Assembly (NCBI RefSeq): GCF_000092125.1
Contig: NC_014212.1
Coordinates: 1,198,001-1,262,000, forward strand
DNA length: 64,000 nt
From: Allomeiothermus silvanus DSM 9946
GTDB lineage: Bacteria; Deinococcota; Deinococci; Deinococcales; Thermaceae
Reading direction: 5' to 3'
Shown here piece by piece: positions 16,412 through 24,249 of this stretch. The notes under the pieces were generated by a model that was given only the letters and a program-made list of their open reading frames with translations, did not search any database and was not told the DNA's origin. Numbering within the stretch: position 1 is the stretch's first letter; each line of letters begins with the position of its first letter. The position numbers were made by a program, and so were the translations under genes.

Positions 16412-18097
16412 TTGCACACGTTCAACCTAATAACCCAGCCCTGGATTCCCGTAAGGGAGGGCAACCAACTAAAGGAAGTGAGCCTCGAGCAGGCCCTGCT
16501 CGAGGGCCGTCGATTCGAGCGTATCGAAGACCCCAGTCCGCTCGTGACCGTAGCGCTATATCGCTTGCTCCTGGCCATTTTGCACCGGGCACTGCAAGGC
16601 CCAGAGAACTCCGACGAGGCGGCAAAGTGGTTCAGCAACGGTTTTGACGCCGAGAAGATTCGGGATTATCTGGCCAAACACCAAGACCGCTTTGATTTGT
16701 TCCACCCCGAACGGCCCTTCTACCAGGTGCCTGACTTCACCCTCGAGCGCTCCTGCCGCTCCTGGACGGTGCTGGCCCCCGAACTCAACTCCGACAACAA
16801 CAAGGTTTTGTTCGACCACACCGTCACCTCGAGGCCCCGCCCCCTCCACCCCGCCGAGGCCGCCCGATTGCTGGTGGCCAACCAGACCTTCGCCCTTTCG
16901 GCGGGCAAGAGCGTGCTTTGCCACACCGCTACCGCGCCCGTGGCGACGGCAGCATTGGCCCTCATGCTGGGCGAGAACCTCCACGAGACGCTGTGTTTGA
17001 ACCTCGTCAGCTATCCCAAAAGCGAGTACGAGCGCGATTTTGCCACCTGGGAGCGGGAGCCGCTGCGGGTATCCGACCTGAAAAACTGCGAGGCCGCCAG
17101 GGCCACCCCCAAGGGCATCGTTCATCGCTACACCTGGCTCTCGCGCGCGGTGCGCCTCGATCCCGAAGAGGGAAACGGCCAGGCGGACGATCCCCTGTCG
17201 GGACGCTTTGCGAGCGTACACCGGACGGACGATCCCCTGTCGGGACAGGGTACTCACGCGCCTGTTCACCCGGGACGATCCCCTGCGGGACAGACAGCTC
17301 ACGCCGCTGTTTACCGGACCGTGGTGCGCTGGATCGCCTACGCTTCGGGGATTCGCTACGAGGAAGCCGCCATACGCCCCGACCCCATGGTGGCCTTCCG
17401 CCCCGACCCCAAGGACCTCTCCAAGCAGTATCCGCTCGGCTTTCGCGAGGGTCGGGCGCTGTGGCGAGACTTCGCCTCGCTCTTGCCCCGGCCAGGTTCC
17501 GCGCACAGCCCGAGGGTGGTGGAGCACGCCCGTAACGTCTACAGGGCGCTGGGGACTCGGTTTAAGGGACGGGGCATTCCGGTAATGGTCGCGGGCCAGG
17601 CCAACGACCAGGCCAAGGTCGAACTCTGGCGGGGCGAGGTTTACCGGCTGCCCGAGGCCATCCTGAGTGATAAGGACATCTGGCGCTTTGTGGAGGAGAA
17701 CCTGGAGAGAGCCGAAGAAATGGGAAGGGCCTTGAACGGGGCGGCCCGAGCCCTGGCCACACAACTCCTAACTCTGGGAGACCGGCAGCCGCACAAGGAC
17801 GACGTGATCAAGCTGATGCAGAGCTTTCCCCACCAAGCCGCCTACTGGTCGGCGCTCGAGGGCCAGTTCGCCAACTGGATCGTGCGGCTGGGCCCCGATT
17901 TCGAAGAGCAGCAAGCCCGGCTCGAGCAGGACTGGCTAAAGACCCTCCAGCGCGAAGCCTTGCAGGCCTGGCAGCTCACCAAACTCGCCGCCGGGGACGA
18001 TGCCAGGGCTTTGCGGGCCATTCACAAGAGCGAAGGCATCCTGCTGGCCTATATCTACGGCAAAGGGAAGGAGGAAGCGGGTGCAAAAGGAAATTAG
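16412..18097 (+). CDS. casA: Cascade large subunit Cse1/CasA (Cas8e)
   Basis: 561 residues with a TTG start after an excellent GGGAGGTGA site (16400-16408). The N terminus (FNLITQPWIPV) and the HPERPFYQVPDF block are typical of Cse1, which recognises the PAM and recruits Cas3. It is longer than my recollection of the usual ~500 residues. Residues about 258-294 are encoded by an imperfect triple DNA repeat absent from family members I know, so this looks like an in-frame insertion. The downstream four-helix bundle region continues in frame. Its 3' end overlaps cse2 by 17 bases. Confidence 0.93.
   Translation: MHTFNLITQPWIPVREGNQLKEVSLEQALLEGRRFERIEDPSPLVTVALYRLLLAILHRALQGPENSDEAAKWFSNGFDAEKIRDYLAKHQDRFDLFHPERPFYQVPDFTLERSCRSWTVLAPELNSDNNKVLFDHTVTSRPRPLHPAEAARLLVANQTFALSAGKSVLCHTATAPVATAALALMLGENLHETLCLNLVSYPKSEYERDFATWEREPLRVSDLKNCEAARATPKGIVHRYTWLSRAVRLDPEEGNGQADDPLSGRFASVHRTDDPLSGQGTHAPVHPGRSPAGQTAHAAVYRTVVRWIAYASGIRYEEAAIRPDPMVAFRPDPKDLSKQYPLGFREGRALWRDFASLLPRPGSAHSPRVVEHARNVYRALGTRFKGRGIPVMVAGQANDQAKVELWRGEVYRLPEAILSDKDIWRFVEENLERAEEMGRALNGAARALATQLLTLGDRQPHKDDVIKLMQSFPHQAAYWSALEGQFANWIVRLGPDFEEQQARLEQDWLKTLQREALQAWQLTKLAAGDDARALRAIHKSEGILLAYIYGKGKEEAGAKGN
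17185..17320 (+). repeat. Triple imperfect repeat within cse1
   Basis: GGACGATCCCCTGTCGGGAC occurs at 17185-17204 and 17227-17246. A copy one base shorter is at 17273-17291. Intervals are 42 and 46 bp, and the second and third copies share similar following bases. Each copy has a short inverted TCCC/GGGA. The array adds about 40 low-complexity residues (DDPLSG repeated) to Cse1 without breaking the frame. Confidence 0.8.
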
Positions 18098-18680
18098 CAG
18101 AGAACAAGCTTTTGTGCGGCATCTGCGCCAGCGCAGCGAACCTGCCGACCTGGCGCGGATGCGCCGCGCCCTGGGCGATCCAGGCCAGGAAGTGATCCCT
18201 GTGGTCGAGGGGTTCTTGGGCCGCATCCAGGACGAGCGGGAAGACCACAGGGAGCGGATGGTCTATTACCTGGTGGCCGGGCTATGGGCCACTACAGTGT
18301 CTTCATCGGAGCTGGAGCAGTTTCGCAAAAAGCCTGAGGAAGAACCTGAAGTGAGCCAGAGCGAAGAGAGTGACGTGAGTAAAGGCTACCGCCGCACCCT
18401 GGGCCACGCCATCGCCCAGCTTTACCTCGCCCGTGACCAGTCCAAAAGCATCGAGCAGCGCTTCATCGCCTTGCTCGATGCCGACGAGGAACAGCTCCCG
18501 TACCGGATACGCCAGATGGTACGGCTGCTCAAGAGCGAGGAAGGCATCCCCATCTACTGGTCGGAACTCTTGCGCGACCTGCTGGCTTGGGACTACGAGC
18601 GCAGGCCGGTGCAGCAGAAGTGGGCCAGGGCTTTTTACCGCACTGTGGCAAAAGAAACCGAAAGAGGAGAAGAAGAATGA
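18081..18680 (+). CDS. casB: Cascade small subunit Cse2/CasB
   Basis: 199 residues from GTG 18081, with GGAAGGAGG upstream, overlapping the cse1 end. It is an all-helical Arg-rich protein with the Cse2 pattern (RRALG near the start; LGHAIAQLYLARDQ; IRQMVRLLKSE). Cse2 dimerises along the Cascade belly and stabilises the R-loop. It ends in an ATGA overlap with the DUF2939 gene. Confidence 0.92.
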   Translation: MQKEISREQAFVRHLRQRSEPADLARMRRALGDPGQEVIPVVEGFLGRIQDEREDHRERMVYYLVAGLWATTVSSSELEQFRKKPEEEPEVSQSEESDVSKGYRRTLGHAIAQLYLARDQSKSIEQRFIALLDADEEQLPYRIRQMVRLLKSEEGIPIYWSELLRDLLAWDYERRPVQQKWARAFYRTVAKETERGEEE

Positions 18681-19207
18681 ACACCGAAAGCCAAGAAAAA
18701 TCCACCCCCACCCCCAAGAAGCCGCTGCTCTTTTTGGCCGTATTGGCTGGATTGTTACTGCTGCTGGCTTACGCCTGGTTTTCGCCCTACCTGACGCTTA
18801 GGGGCATCCAGCAGTCCATTCAGCGCAACAACCCTTCGGCGCTCGAGCGCTACATTGATTTTCCCCGTGTGCGTGAAAGCCTCAGGGCTGACCTAAACCG
18901 CATGTTGGTAGAGCAGGCCAGCCAAGACCAGACCGGATTTGGGGCGCTGGGTCTGCTGTTTGTGGCCCCGCTGATAGATCAGTTGGTAAGCGTGCTTGTC
19001 ACCCCCGAAGGCCTGGCCAGCATCGGCACCGGCCAGGAGCCGCAGAAGGGCGACCTCGGGGCGGTTCGCGACTGGCGCCTCAAGCGAGAGGGATTTTCCC
19101 GAGCTTTGCTGCATCCCAAAGATAACCCTAACGAGGGGCTCCTGATGGAACGACGGGGCCTGGGCTGGAAAGTTGTACGGCTACAGGTCAACACCCTGCC
19201 CAAATAG
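18677..19207 (+). CDS. Membrane-anchored DUF2939 protein in the cas operon
   Basis: 176 residues, starting at an ATGA overlap with cse2, with GAGGAGAAGA upstream. A charged N terminus (about 15 residues) precedes one membrane helix (residues 16-35). Then comes the DUF2939 pattern: [14 protein letters not shown], a D-F-P-R-V-R motif, and [18 protein letters not shown]2939 proteins are of unknown function and not part of the known type I-E set. Here the gene is fully intact and sits 10 bp before cas7, so it is co-transcribed and co-translated with Cascade. The topology suggests the C-terminal domain is outside the membrane. A role in CRISPR is inferred only from position. Confidence 0.85.
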   Translation: MNTESQEKSTPTPKKPLLFLAVLAGLLLLLAYAWFSPYLTLRGIQQSIQRNNPSALERYIDFPRVRESLRADLNRMLVEQASQDQTGFGALGLLFVAPLIDQLVSVLVTPEGLASIGTGQEPQKGDLGAVRDWRLKREGFSRALLHPKDNPNEGLLMERRGLGWKVVRLQVNTLPK

Positions 19208-19217
19208 GAGAGAAAAC

Positions 19218-20384
19218 ATGAAACACCTGCTCGAGATCCACATCTTGCAAAACTTTGCCCCCAGCAACCTCAACCGCGACGATACCGGTTCTCCCAAGGA
19301 CGCCATTTTTGGCGGGGTGCGCCGGGGGCGCATCAGCAGCCAGTGCCTCAAGCGGGCCGCGCGGGAGTATGTGCGCGATCACCCGGGCGGCCTGCCTCAG
19401 GAGGCGCTGGCTTTGCGCACCAAGCGGCTGGTGCAAGCATTGGTAGAACAGCTTAAGGCCAAGGGCCGGGACGAGGAGGAAGCCCGGCAGAAAGTAGAGC
19501 AAGCCTTAGGTGGGATGGGCCTGAAGGTAGATGCAGAGGGCAAAACCCAGTACCTGCTGTTCTTGGGCAAGCAAGAGGTAGCGAGAATTGCCGACCTTAT
19601 CGAACAGCACTGGGATGGCCTGGTGGCCCCCCAAGCCGAGGAGGAGGGGGGTAAAAAGAAAGCCAGGGAAGCTAAGAAAGCTGCCAAGGAAGCCGTCCCT
19701 GACGAGATCAAAAAAGCTTTGGGCAGTGTGCTGGATGGGGGCAAGGCCCTGGATGTAGCGCTCTTTGGCCGCATGCTGGCCGATTTGCCTGAGAAGAACC
19801 AGGACGCCGCCTGCCAGGTAGCCCACGCCATCTCCACCCACGCCGTCGAGCGCGAGTTCGACTTCTACACCGCCGTGGACGACCTCAAACCTGACGACAA
19901 CGCCGGGGCGGACATGCTGGGCACGGTAGAGTTCAACTCGGCCTGCTTCTACCGTTATGCGGCCATAGACCTCGAGAAGCTACGTGCGAACCTCCAGGGC
20001 GATGCCGAGCTGATGCTTAAGAGCCTCGAGGCTTTCCTCAGGGCCATGGTCAAGGCCAAGCCCAGCGGAAAGCAAAACTCCTTCGCCGCCCACAATGACC
20101 CGGAGTACGTCGTTTTCACCGTGCGCCAGGAGGCCGACCCGCGCAACCTGGCCAACGCCTTTGAGAAGCCGATTCGTCCTAACAAGGAGAAGAGCCTCAC
20201 CGAGGCTTCGCTGGAGCAGCTCGAGGCCAAGTGGCAGAAACTCTCCGAGGCCTACGACCAAAATGGAGAGGCCTGGGTACTCAACCTGACCGAGGTAAAA
20301 AGCCAAATCGGCACACCTGTCAAAAACCTGGGCGAACTCGTCGCAAAGGCGCTGGAAAAGGTCAGGGCTAACATGGGGGTCTGA
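19218..20384 (+). CDS. casC: Cascade backbone Cas7/CasC (Cse4)
   Basis: 388 residues from ATG 19218 after TAGGAGAG. The N terminus ([35 protein letters not shown]) and the later [20 protein letters not shown] block are hallmarks of I-E Cas7. Six copies bind the crRNA spacer in Cascade. A Lys/Glu/Ala-rich insert lies near residues 145-175. The gene ends 1 bp before cas5. Confidence 0.96.
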   Translation: MKHLLEIHILQNFAPSNLNRDDTGSPKDAIFGGVRRGRISSQCLKRAAREYVRDHPGGLPQEALALRTKRLVQALVEQLKAKGRDEEEARQKVEQALGGMGLKVDAEGKTQYLLFLGKQEVARIADLIEQHWDGLVAPQAEEEGGKKKAREAKKAAKEAVPDEIKKALGSVLDGGKALDVALFGRMLADLPEKNQDAACQVAHAISTHAVEREFDFYTAVDDLKPDDNAGADMLGTVEFNSACFYRYAAIDLEKLRANLQGDAELMLKSLEAFLRAMVKAKPSGKQNSFAAHNDPEYVVFTVRQEADPRNLANAFEKPIRPNKEKSLTEASLEQLEAKWQKLSEAYDQNGEAWVLNLTEVKSQIGTPVKNLGELVAKALEKVRANMGV

Positions 20385-20385
20385 C

Positions 20386-21084
20386 ATGCCCACCCTACTC
20401 TTGCGTCTAGCAGGCCCCATGCAGTCTTGGGGCACCAAGAGCCGCTTCGACGAGCGGGACACCGATCTTTCGCCTTCCAAAAGCGGGGTGATTGGCCTGC
20501 TGTGCGCGGCGATGGGCATAGACCGTGAGAAGCGCGAGCCGGTGCTGCAACTCGCAGATTTGCGCATGGGGGTGCGGTTGGATCAGCCAGGGGTGCTGCG
20601 CTACGACTACCAGACCGCCCAGAACGTGATCGCTGCCGATGCGTCCAAGGTGCACCCCACCACCGTCTCGAGGCGCTACTACCTAGCCGACGCCGTCTTC
20701 CTGGTGGGGCTCGAGGGGGAGGATCGGAGGCTGCTCGAGTGCGCTCACCAGGCGCTCAAAAATCCGGTTTGGCCGCTTTTCCTCGGAAGAAAAGGCTACG
20801 TTCCGAGCCCAGGGGTATATCTCAAAGACGGCTTGCGGGACGAGCCTTTGCAAGAAGCGCTCAAGAACTACCGCTTTCTCGGGCGTGATTGGCCCGAGGA
20901 CGAGGAAGGAAAAGACCTCGAGTCGGCCAGACTGCCGGTGATGCTCGAAAATCGGGACTCGAGCGAAGGCTCATTGCGCATGGATCAGCCCCTCGGCTCG
21001 TTTGCCGAGCGCCGCTTTGGGGCCCGCTTCGTGGTTCCGGATTTTGTGGAGGTGAAGCGTGTATCTGAGCCGACTCCTGCTTGA
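20386..21084 (+). CDS. casD: Cascade subunit Cas5e/CasD
   Basis: 232 residues from ATG 20386. The family start LLLRLAGPMQSWGTKSRF and the glycine-rich SKSGVIGLLCAAMGI loop are clear. Cas5e caps the 5' handle of the crRNA in Cascade. It overlaps cas6e by 26 bases. Confidence 0.95.
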   Translation: MPTLLLRLAGPMQSWGTKSRFDERDTDLSPSKSGVIGLLCAAMGIDREKREPVLQLADLRMGVRLDQPGVLRYDYQTAQNVIAADASKVHPTTVSRRYYLADAVFLVGLEGEDRRLLECAHQALKNPVWPLFLGRKGYVPSPGVYLKDGLRDEPLQEALKNYRFLGRDWPEDEEGKDLESARLPVMLENRDSSEGSLRMDQPLGSFAERRFGARFVVPDFVEVKRVSEPTPA

Positions 21085-21685
21085 CCCCCGTCACAAGCAA
21101 GCCCGCACCGACCTCGCCAACCCCTACCAGATGCACGCCACCCTCTGCCACGCCTTTGCCGAACCCGAGCAAACCCCACCGCGCTTTCTATGGCGGGCCG
21201 AAGAGGGCAAAACCCCGACGGTGCTGGTGCAGAGCATTGAAACGCCGAACTGGGAAAAACTGACGCAGCGTTTCCCCGGCTACTTTTCTCAAAGGCCAGA
21301 GTCCAAGCCGATCCCCCTCGAGCACCTCCAGAGCGGCCAGGTGCTGCGCTTCCGCCTGCGGGCCAACCCCACCGTCACCCGCAAGGACCCCCAGAACCCC
21401 CAAAAAAGTAAACGGCACGGCTTGAAGGAGGTCGAAGAACAGCTCGAGTGGCTCTCGCGCCAGGGCAGGAAGGGCGGCTTCGCCGTGCTCGGGGCGATGG
21501 TGGCCCAGAGCGAGCGGGTGAAGATGTTCAAGCACACCGGAGGTAGCCCCATCGTGCTTCAGTCCGTACTCTACGATGGCCACCTCAGGATCACCGACCT
21601 CGAGGCTTTCAAAAACACCCTCACCGGCGGCCTGGGCCACGCAAAAGCTCTTGGTTTCGGCCTCCTGTCCATCGCCAGGGGGTGA
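21059..21685 (+). CDS. casE: crRNA endonuclease Cas6e/CasE
   Basis: 208 residues with a GTG start inside the cas5 end. The catalytic histidine is visible as H26 in YQMHATLCHAF, matching the family position. The C terminus has the glycine-rich RNA-binding loop (GGLGHAKALGFGLLSI). Cas6e cuts the repeat hairpin and stays bound to the 3' handle. Its TGA overlaps the GTG of cas1. It could also act on the repeat-like hairpins found in the cas mRNA. Confidence 0.95.
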   Translation: MYLSRLLLDPRHKQARTDLANPYQMHATLCHAFAEPEQTPPRFLWRAEEGKTPTVLVQSIETPNWEKLTQRFPGYFSQRPESKPIPLEHLQSGQVLRFRLRANPTVTRKDPQNPQKSKRHGLKEVEEQLEWLSRQGRKGGFAVLGAMVAQSERVKMFKHTGGSPIVLQSVLYDGHLRITDLEAFKNTLTGGLGHAKALGFGLLSIARG

Positions 21686-21744
21686 ACGTGGCTGAATTTG
21701 CTGATAGTATCAAGCATATTCCCCGCAAGCGTGGGGATGGACCC
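21678..21744 (+). repeat. Leader-end plus CRISPR repeat relic inside cas1
   Basis: 21716-21744 matches the array repeat at 23 of 29 positions, including TATTCCCCGCA and GGGGATG. The 37 bases before it align with the bases before repeat 1: TTTGCTG-TAG-ATCAAG occurs in both, with GGGGGT at the upstream edge of each. The array copy is at about 23016-23081. A leader-repeat unit therefore once existed, or was copied, at the cas6e/cas1 junction. Confidence 0.8.
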
Positions 21745-22701
21745 TACGAGACCCGCAACCTTCAGGAGCTGCCCAAGTTCCGCGATGGGCTTTCATACAT
21801 CTACCTCGAGCATGGGCGCATCGAGCAGCAGGATCAGGCAGTGGCCTATTACAGCCAAGAAGGGGTGGTGTCTATTCCTGCTGCTGCGCTGGGGGTATTG
21901 CTCCTGGGCCCAGGCACGGCTATCACCCACGCGGCTATTCGCCAACTGGCCAACAACGGTTGCTCGGTGTTCTGGGTGGGCGAGGAAATGGTGCGCTTCT
22001 ACGCCAGCGGGATGGGTGAGACCCGCTCCAGCGCTAACCTGATGCGCCAGGCCCAGGCCTGGGCTAACCCAGAGGCGCACCTCGAGGTAGTCAAGCGGCT
22101 CTACCGGATGCGCTTCCCCGAGCCCCTCTCGCCCGAGCTCTCCCTCGAGCAGATCCGGGGCCTCGAGGGGGTGCGGGTGCGCGACACCTACGCCCGTTGG
22201 AGCCGCGAGACCGGCGTGGAGTGGAAGGGCCGCAACTACAACCGCGGCAACTGGGCTGAAGCTGATCCGATCAACCGGGCGCTTTCGGCAGGGGCGGCTT
22301 GCTTATACGGCCTGGCCCATGCCGCTATTGTTTCCGCGGGCTACAGCCCTGCCTTAGGCTTTATCCATACTGGTAAGCAGCTCTCCTTCGTCTACGACAT
22401 GGCCGACATCTACAAAGCCGAGACCCTTATACCCACTGCTTTTCGGGTGGTAGCCGAATCGGATGTGGGTGTTGAACGTCGCGTGCGTTGTACATTGCGG
22501 GATCAATTGAGGGAAGTTCGTCTTCTCGAGCGCATCGTCTCGGATCTGCATAGCCTCTTCGATGCCCTAGACGTTCCTGATCCCTACGCTGCCGATGCCG
22601 CGTCTCCGGGCGAACTGTGGGACCCCAGCGGCCCGGTTCCTGGTGGAATAGCCTATGGTAGTGATCATCCTGGAGAAGGTGCCCAAGACCCTGAGGGGTG
22701 A
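21682..22701 (+). CDS. cas1: CRISPR integrase Cas1 with a leader/repeat-derived N terminus
   Basis: 339 residues from GTG 21682, overlapping cas6e. Metal-site residues are E162 (GLEGVRVRD), H229 (GFIHTGK) and D242 (YDMAD). They are offset by 21 from the E. coli positions I recall (141, 208, 221). The typical Cas1 start corresponds to about residue 25 (RNLQELPKFRDG). The preceding ~24 residues are encoded by DNA resembling the CRISPR leader end plus one repeat (21678-21744). A start downstream of the repeat would need a rare codon, so the extension is probably translated. The C-terminal tail overlaps cas2. Confidence 0.93.
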   Translation: MNVAEFADSIKHIPRKRGDGPYETRNLQELPKFRDGLSYIYLEHGRIEQQDQAVAYYSQEGVVSIPAAALGVLLLGPGTAITHAAIRQLANNGCSVFWVGEEMVRFYASGMGETRSSANLMRQAQAWANPEAHLEVVKRLYRMRFPEPLSPELSLEQIRGLEGVRVRDTYARWSRETGVEWKGRNYNRGNWAEADPINRALSAGAACLYGLAHAAIVSAGYSPALGFIHTGKQLSFVYDMADIYKAETLIPTAFRVVAESDVGVERRVRCTLRDQLREVRLLERIVSDLHSLFDALDVPDPYAADAASPGELWDPSGPVPGGIAYGSDHPGEGAQDPEG

Positions 22702-23032
22702 ACTTTCGCGCTGGATGCTCGAGGTTGGCACCGGGGTATTCGTGGGCAGTGTTTCGGCTTTGGTACGCGATTTACTATGGGAGAAGTGTGTAGCGAAGAA
22801 AACCGCTGGTCGCTGCTGCTTGCTCTACCGTACCAACAACGAGCAAGGTTTCGCTGTTCGAACCCATGGTGACACTACTCGTACTCTAGTAGACTTTGAT
22901 GGGCTGACCCTGGTAGCTGTGAAGAACGCCGAGTGGGAGCGTATGCACCGGAAGACCAAGAGAAAACGACCAGGGGAGAATCTTGACAATCAAACTCGGG
23001 ATTGTGACACTTCCGGGGGGTCTAGCGGCTAG
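22655..23032 (+). CDS. cas2: CRISPR integration factor Cas2 (type I-E)
   Basis: 125 residues from ATG 22655, overlapping the cas1 end. The sequence MVVIILEKVPKTLRGELSRW and LLYRTNNEQGFAVRTHG are typical of I-E Cas2. The last ~17 residues (from LDNQTRD) are read from leader DNA containing the TTGACA promoter element. The frame stops only 20 bp before the first repeat. Cas2 pairs with Cas1 to insert spacers. The tail is probably non-essential and created by leader overlap. Confidence 0.93.
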   Translation: MVVIILEKVPKTLRGELSRWMLEVGTGVFVGSVSALVRDLLWEKCVAKKTAGRCCLLYRTNNEQGFAVRTHGDTTRTLVDFDGLTLVAVKNAEWERMHRKTKRKRPGENLDNQTRDCDTSGGSSG

Positions 23033-23052
23033 TTTTGCTGTTAGAATCAAGA
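22972..23052 (+). promoter_or_regulatory. CRISPR leader
   Basis: It contains TTGACA (22983-22988), with a weak GACACT 17 nt downstream (23006-23011) as possible -10. The leader end GGCTAGTTTTGCTG..AGAATCAAGA abuts repeat 1. The first 60 bases are still cas2 coding sequence. Blocks of this leader recur upstream of cse1 (16073-16093) and in cas1 (21678-21715). Confidence 0.7.
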
Positions 23053-23692
23053 GTATTCCCCGCACACGCGGGGATGAACCGATCAAACGCTCCTCGGCGA
23101 GGCTCAGGCGCAGGTATTCCCCGCACACGCGGGGATGAACCGGAGATGGAATGACCAAGGAAAATATACCACAAGTATTCCCCGCACACGCGGGGATGAA
23201 CCGTCTCTCCAGATCTTCGGCGCTTCCCACGCCAGTATTCCCCGCACACGCGGGGATGAACCGTACCACACCCCCCTCAGCCTGAACCGGTAGACGTATT
23301 CCCCGCACACGCGGGGATGAACCGCAAGCACGGAAGGCGAAGAATATATCTCGCCGCGTATTCCCCGCACACGCGGGGATGAACCGCTGGTGGCGCGACT
23401 GGGGGGGTGACAAAACTAGTATTCCCCGCACACGCGGGGATGAACCGCGGCTAGGGGGGGTAACGGTGTTCTCCCAGGCGTATTCCCCGCACACGCGGGG
23501 ATGAACCGAGCGTGGCAAAATTGACGTGCGGCGCTCTAAAGTATTCCCCGCACACGCGGGGATGAACCGGAGGTCGCATATGGGAATCTTTAGAGGAATC
23601 AAGTATTCCCCGCACACGCGGGGATGAACCGAAATTCATTAGCAGTAGAACTTAATCCTGAACGTATTCCCCGCACACGCGGGGATGAACCG
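23053..23692 (+). CRISPR. Type I-E CRISPR array, 11 repeats, 10 spacers
   Basis: Eleven identical 29-bp repeats (GTATTCCCCGCACACG then CGGGGATGAACCG) start at 23053, 23114, 23175, 23235, 23296, 23358, 23419, 23480, 23541, 23603 and 23664. Spacers are 31-33 bp. The repeat stem CCCCGC/GCGGGG suits Cas6e cleavage. Even the last repeat is unmutated, which is unusual and suggests a young or recently homogenised array. Orientation follows from the cas2-side leader. I saw no spacer clearly matching other parts of this window. Confidence 0.98.
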
Positions 23693-23734
23693 CGCCGCCC
23701 CTGTCGCCCTGGAAAAAGTTGTCAAATAGTTATC

Positions 23735-23780
23735 AAAACGGAGTAACCAGATTCATTACAGACCGTGGTTACTCCGTTTT
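23735..23780. terminator. Bidirectional terminator after the CRISPR array
   Basis: AAAACGGAGTAACCA (23735-23749) and its perfect complement (23766-23780) form a 15-bp stem with a 16-nt loop. A-rich and T-rich edges suit both strands. It separates the array from the convergent tRNA transcript. Confidence 0.85.
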
Positions 23781-23804
23781 CTTTCGCACTACGCTATTTT
23801 CTAG

Positions 23805-23880
23805 TGGTGCCAAGGGGCGGAATCGAACCGCCGACACTGCGATTTTCAGTCGCATGCTCTACCGACTGAGCTACCTTGGC
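23805..23880 (-). tRNA. tRNA-Phe (GAA)
   Basis: A 76-nt gene with encoded CCA. The acceptor GCCAAGG pairs with CCTTGGC, the D-arm is normal, the anticodon loop is CTGAAAA (GAA), and the T-arm is GGCGG-TTCGATT-CCGCC. It is co-oriented with and downstream of tRNA-Asp. Confidence 0.97.
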
Positions 23881-23931
23881 TCGCGGCGCGCCGGGCGCGG
23901 CACGAGCTTCGACCACGCGCGGCACGCGTTT

Positions 23932-24008
23932 TGGCGGCCCGGACGGGACTTGAACCCGCGATCTCCCACGTGACAGGCGGGTATGTTAACCAACTACACC
24001 ACCGGGCC
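23932..24008 (-). tRNA. tRNA-Asp (GTC)
   Basis: A 77-nt gene with encoded CCA. The acceptor GGCCCGG pairs with CCGGGCC, the discriminator is G, the anticodon loop is CTGTCAC (GTC), and the T-arm GCGGG/CCCGT contains TTCAAGT. It is the first gene of a two-tRNA transcript reading leftward from the promoter at 24051-24079. Confidence 0.97.
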
Positions 24009-24050
24009 AGTTTTCGGCTGCCTTGGATTGTCCAAAGGGCAGCACATAGG

Positions 24051-24079
24051 ATGATAGTCGAGGGGGGGAAGGCTGTCAA
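24051..24079 (-). promoter_or_regulatory. tRNA-Asp/Phe promoter
   Basis: On the minus strand, TTGACA (24079-24074), a 17-nt spacer and TATCAT (24056-24051). This is a near-consensus sigma70-type promoter about 42 bp before tRNA-Asp. The IS481-related sequence ends only 4 bp upstream of the -35. Confidence 0.85.
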
Positions 24080-24083
24080 GGCG

Positions 24084-24249
24084 TGTAATCGGTCAACACA
24101 TTTGAGACTCTTTGAGGAACCGACTCCTCTTGCATCTTAGCCAAAAACTCCAGCGGAGCAAGACCCTGTAATCGGTCAACACATTTGAGACTCTTTGAGG
24201 AACCGACTCCTCTTGCATCTTAGCCAAAAACTCCAGCGGAGCAAGACCC
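24084..24249 (-). repeat. Two extra 83-bp copies of the IS481 end
   Basis: The terminal 83 bp of the neighbouring IS (starting TGTAATCGGTCAACAC) is present three times in tandem: 24084-24166, 24167-24249, and 24250 onward as the true IS end. The copies look identical. The transposase reading frame runs out of the IS into the second copy. Confidence 0.9.

Noticed and set aside
16556-17764. 402-codon minus-strand frame opposite cse1
   Set aside because: High-GC shadow; cse1 has clear family motifs on the plus strand.
22886-23617. Long minus-strand frame across the CRISPR array with repeated GSSPRVRGI-type peptide
   Set aside because: It is a translation of the CRISPR repeats, a known annotation artefact, not a gene.
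23053-23692. Self-targeting spacers against the prophage in this window
   Set aside because: By eye I found no convincing match of any spacer to 1-11424 or elsewhere here; a systematic search was not possible.
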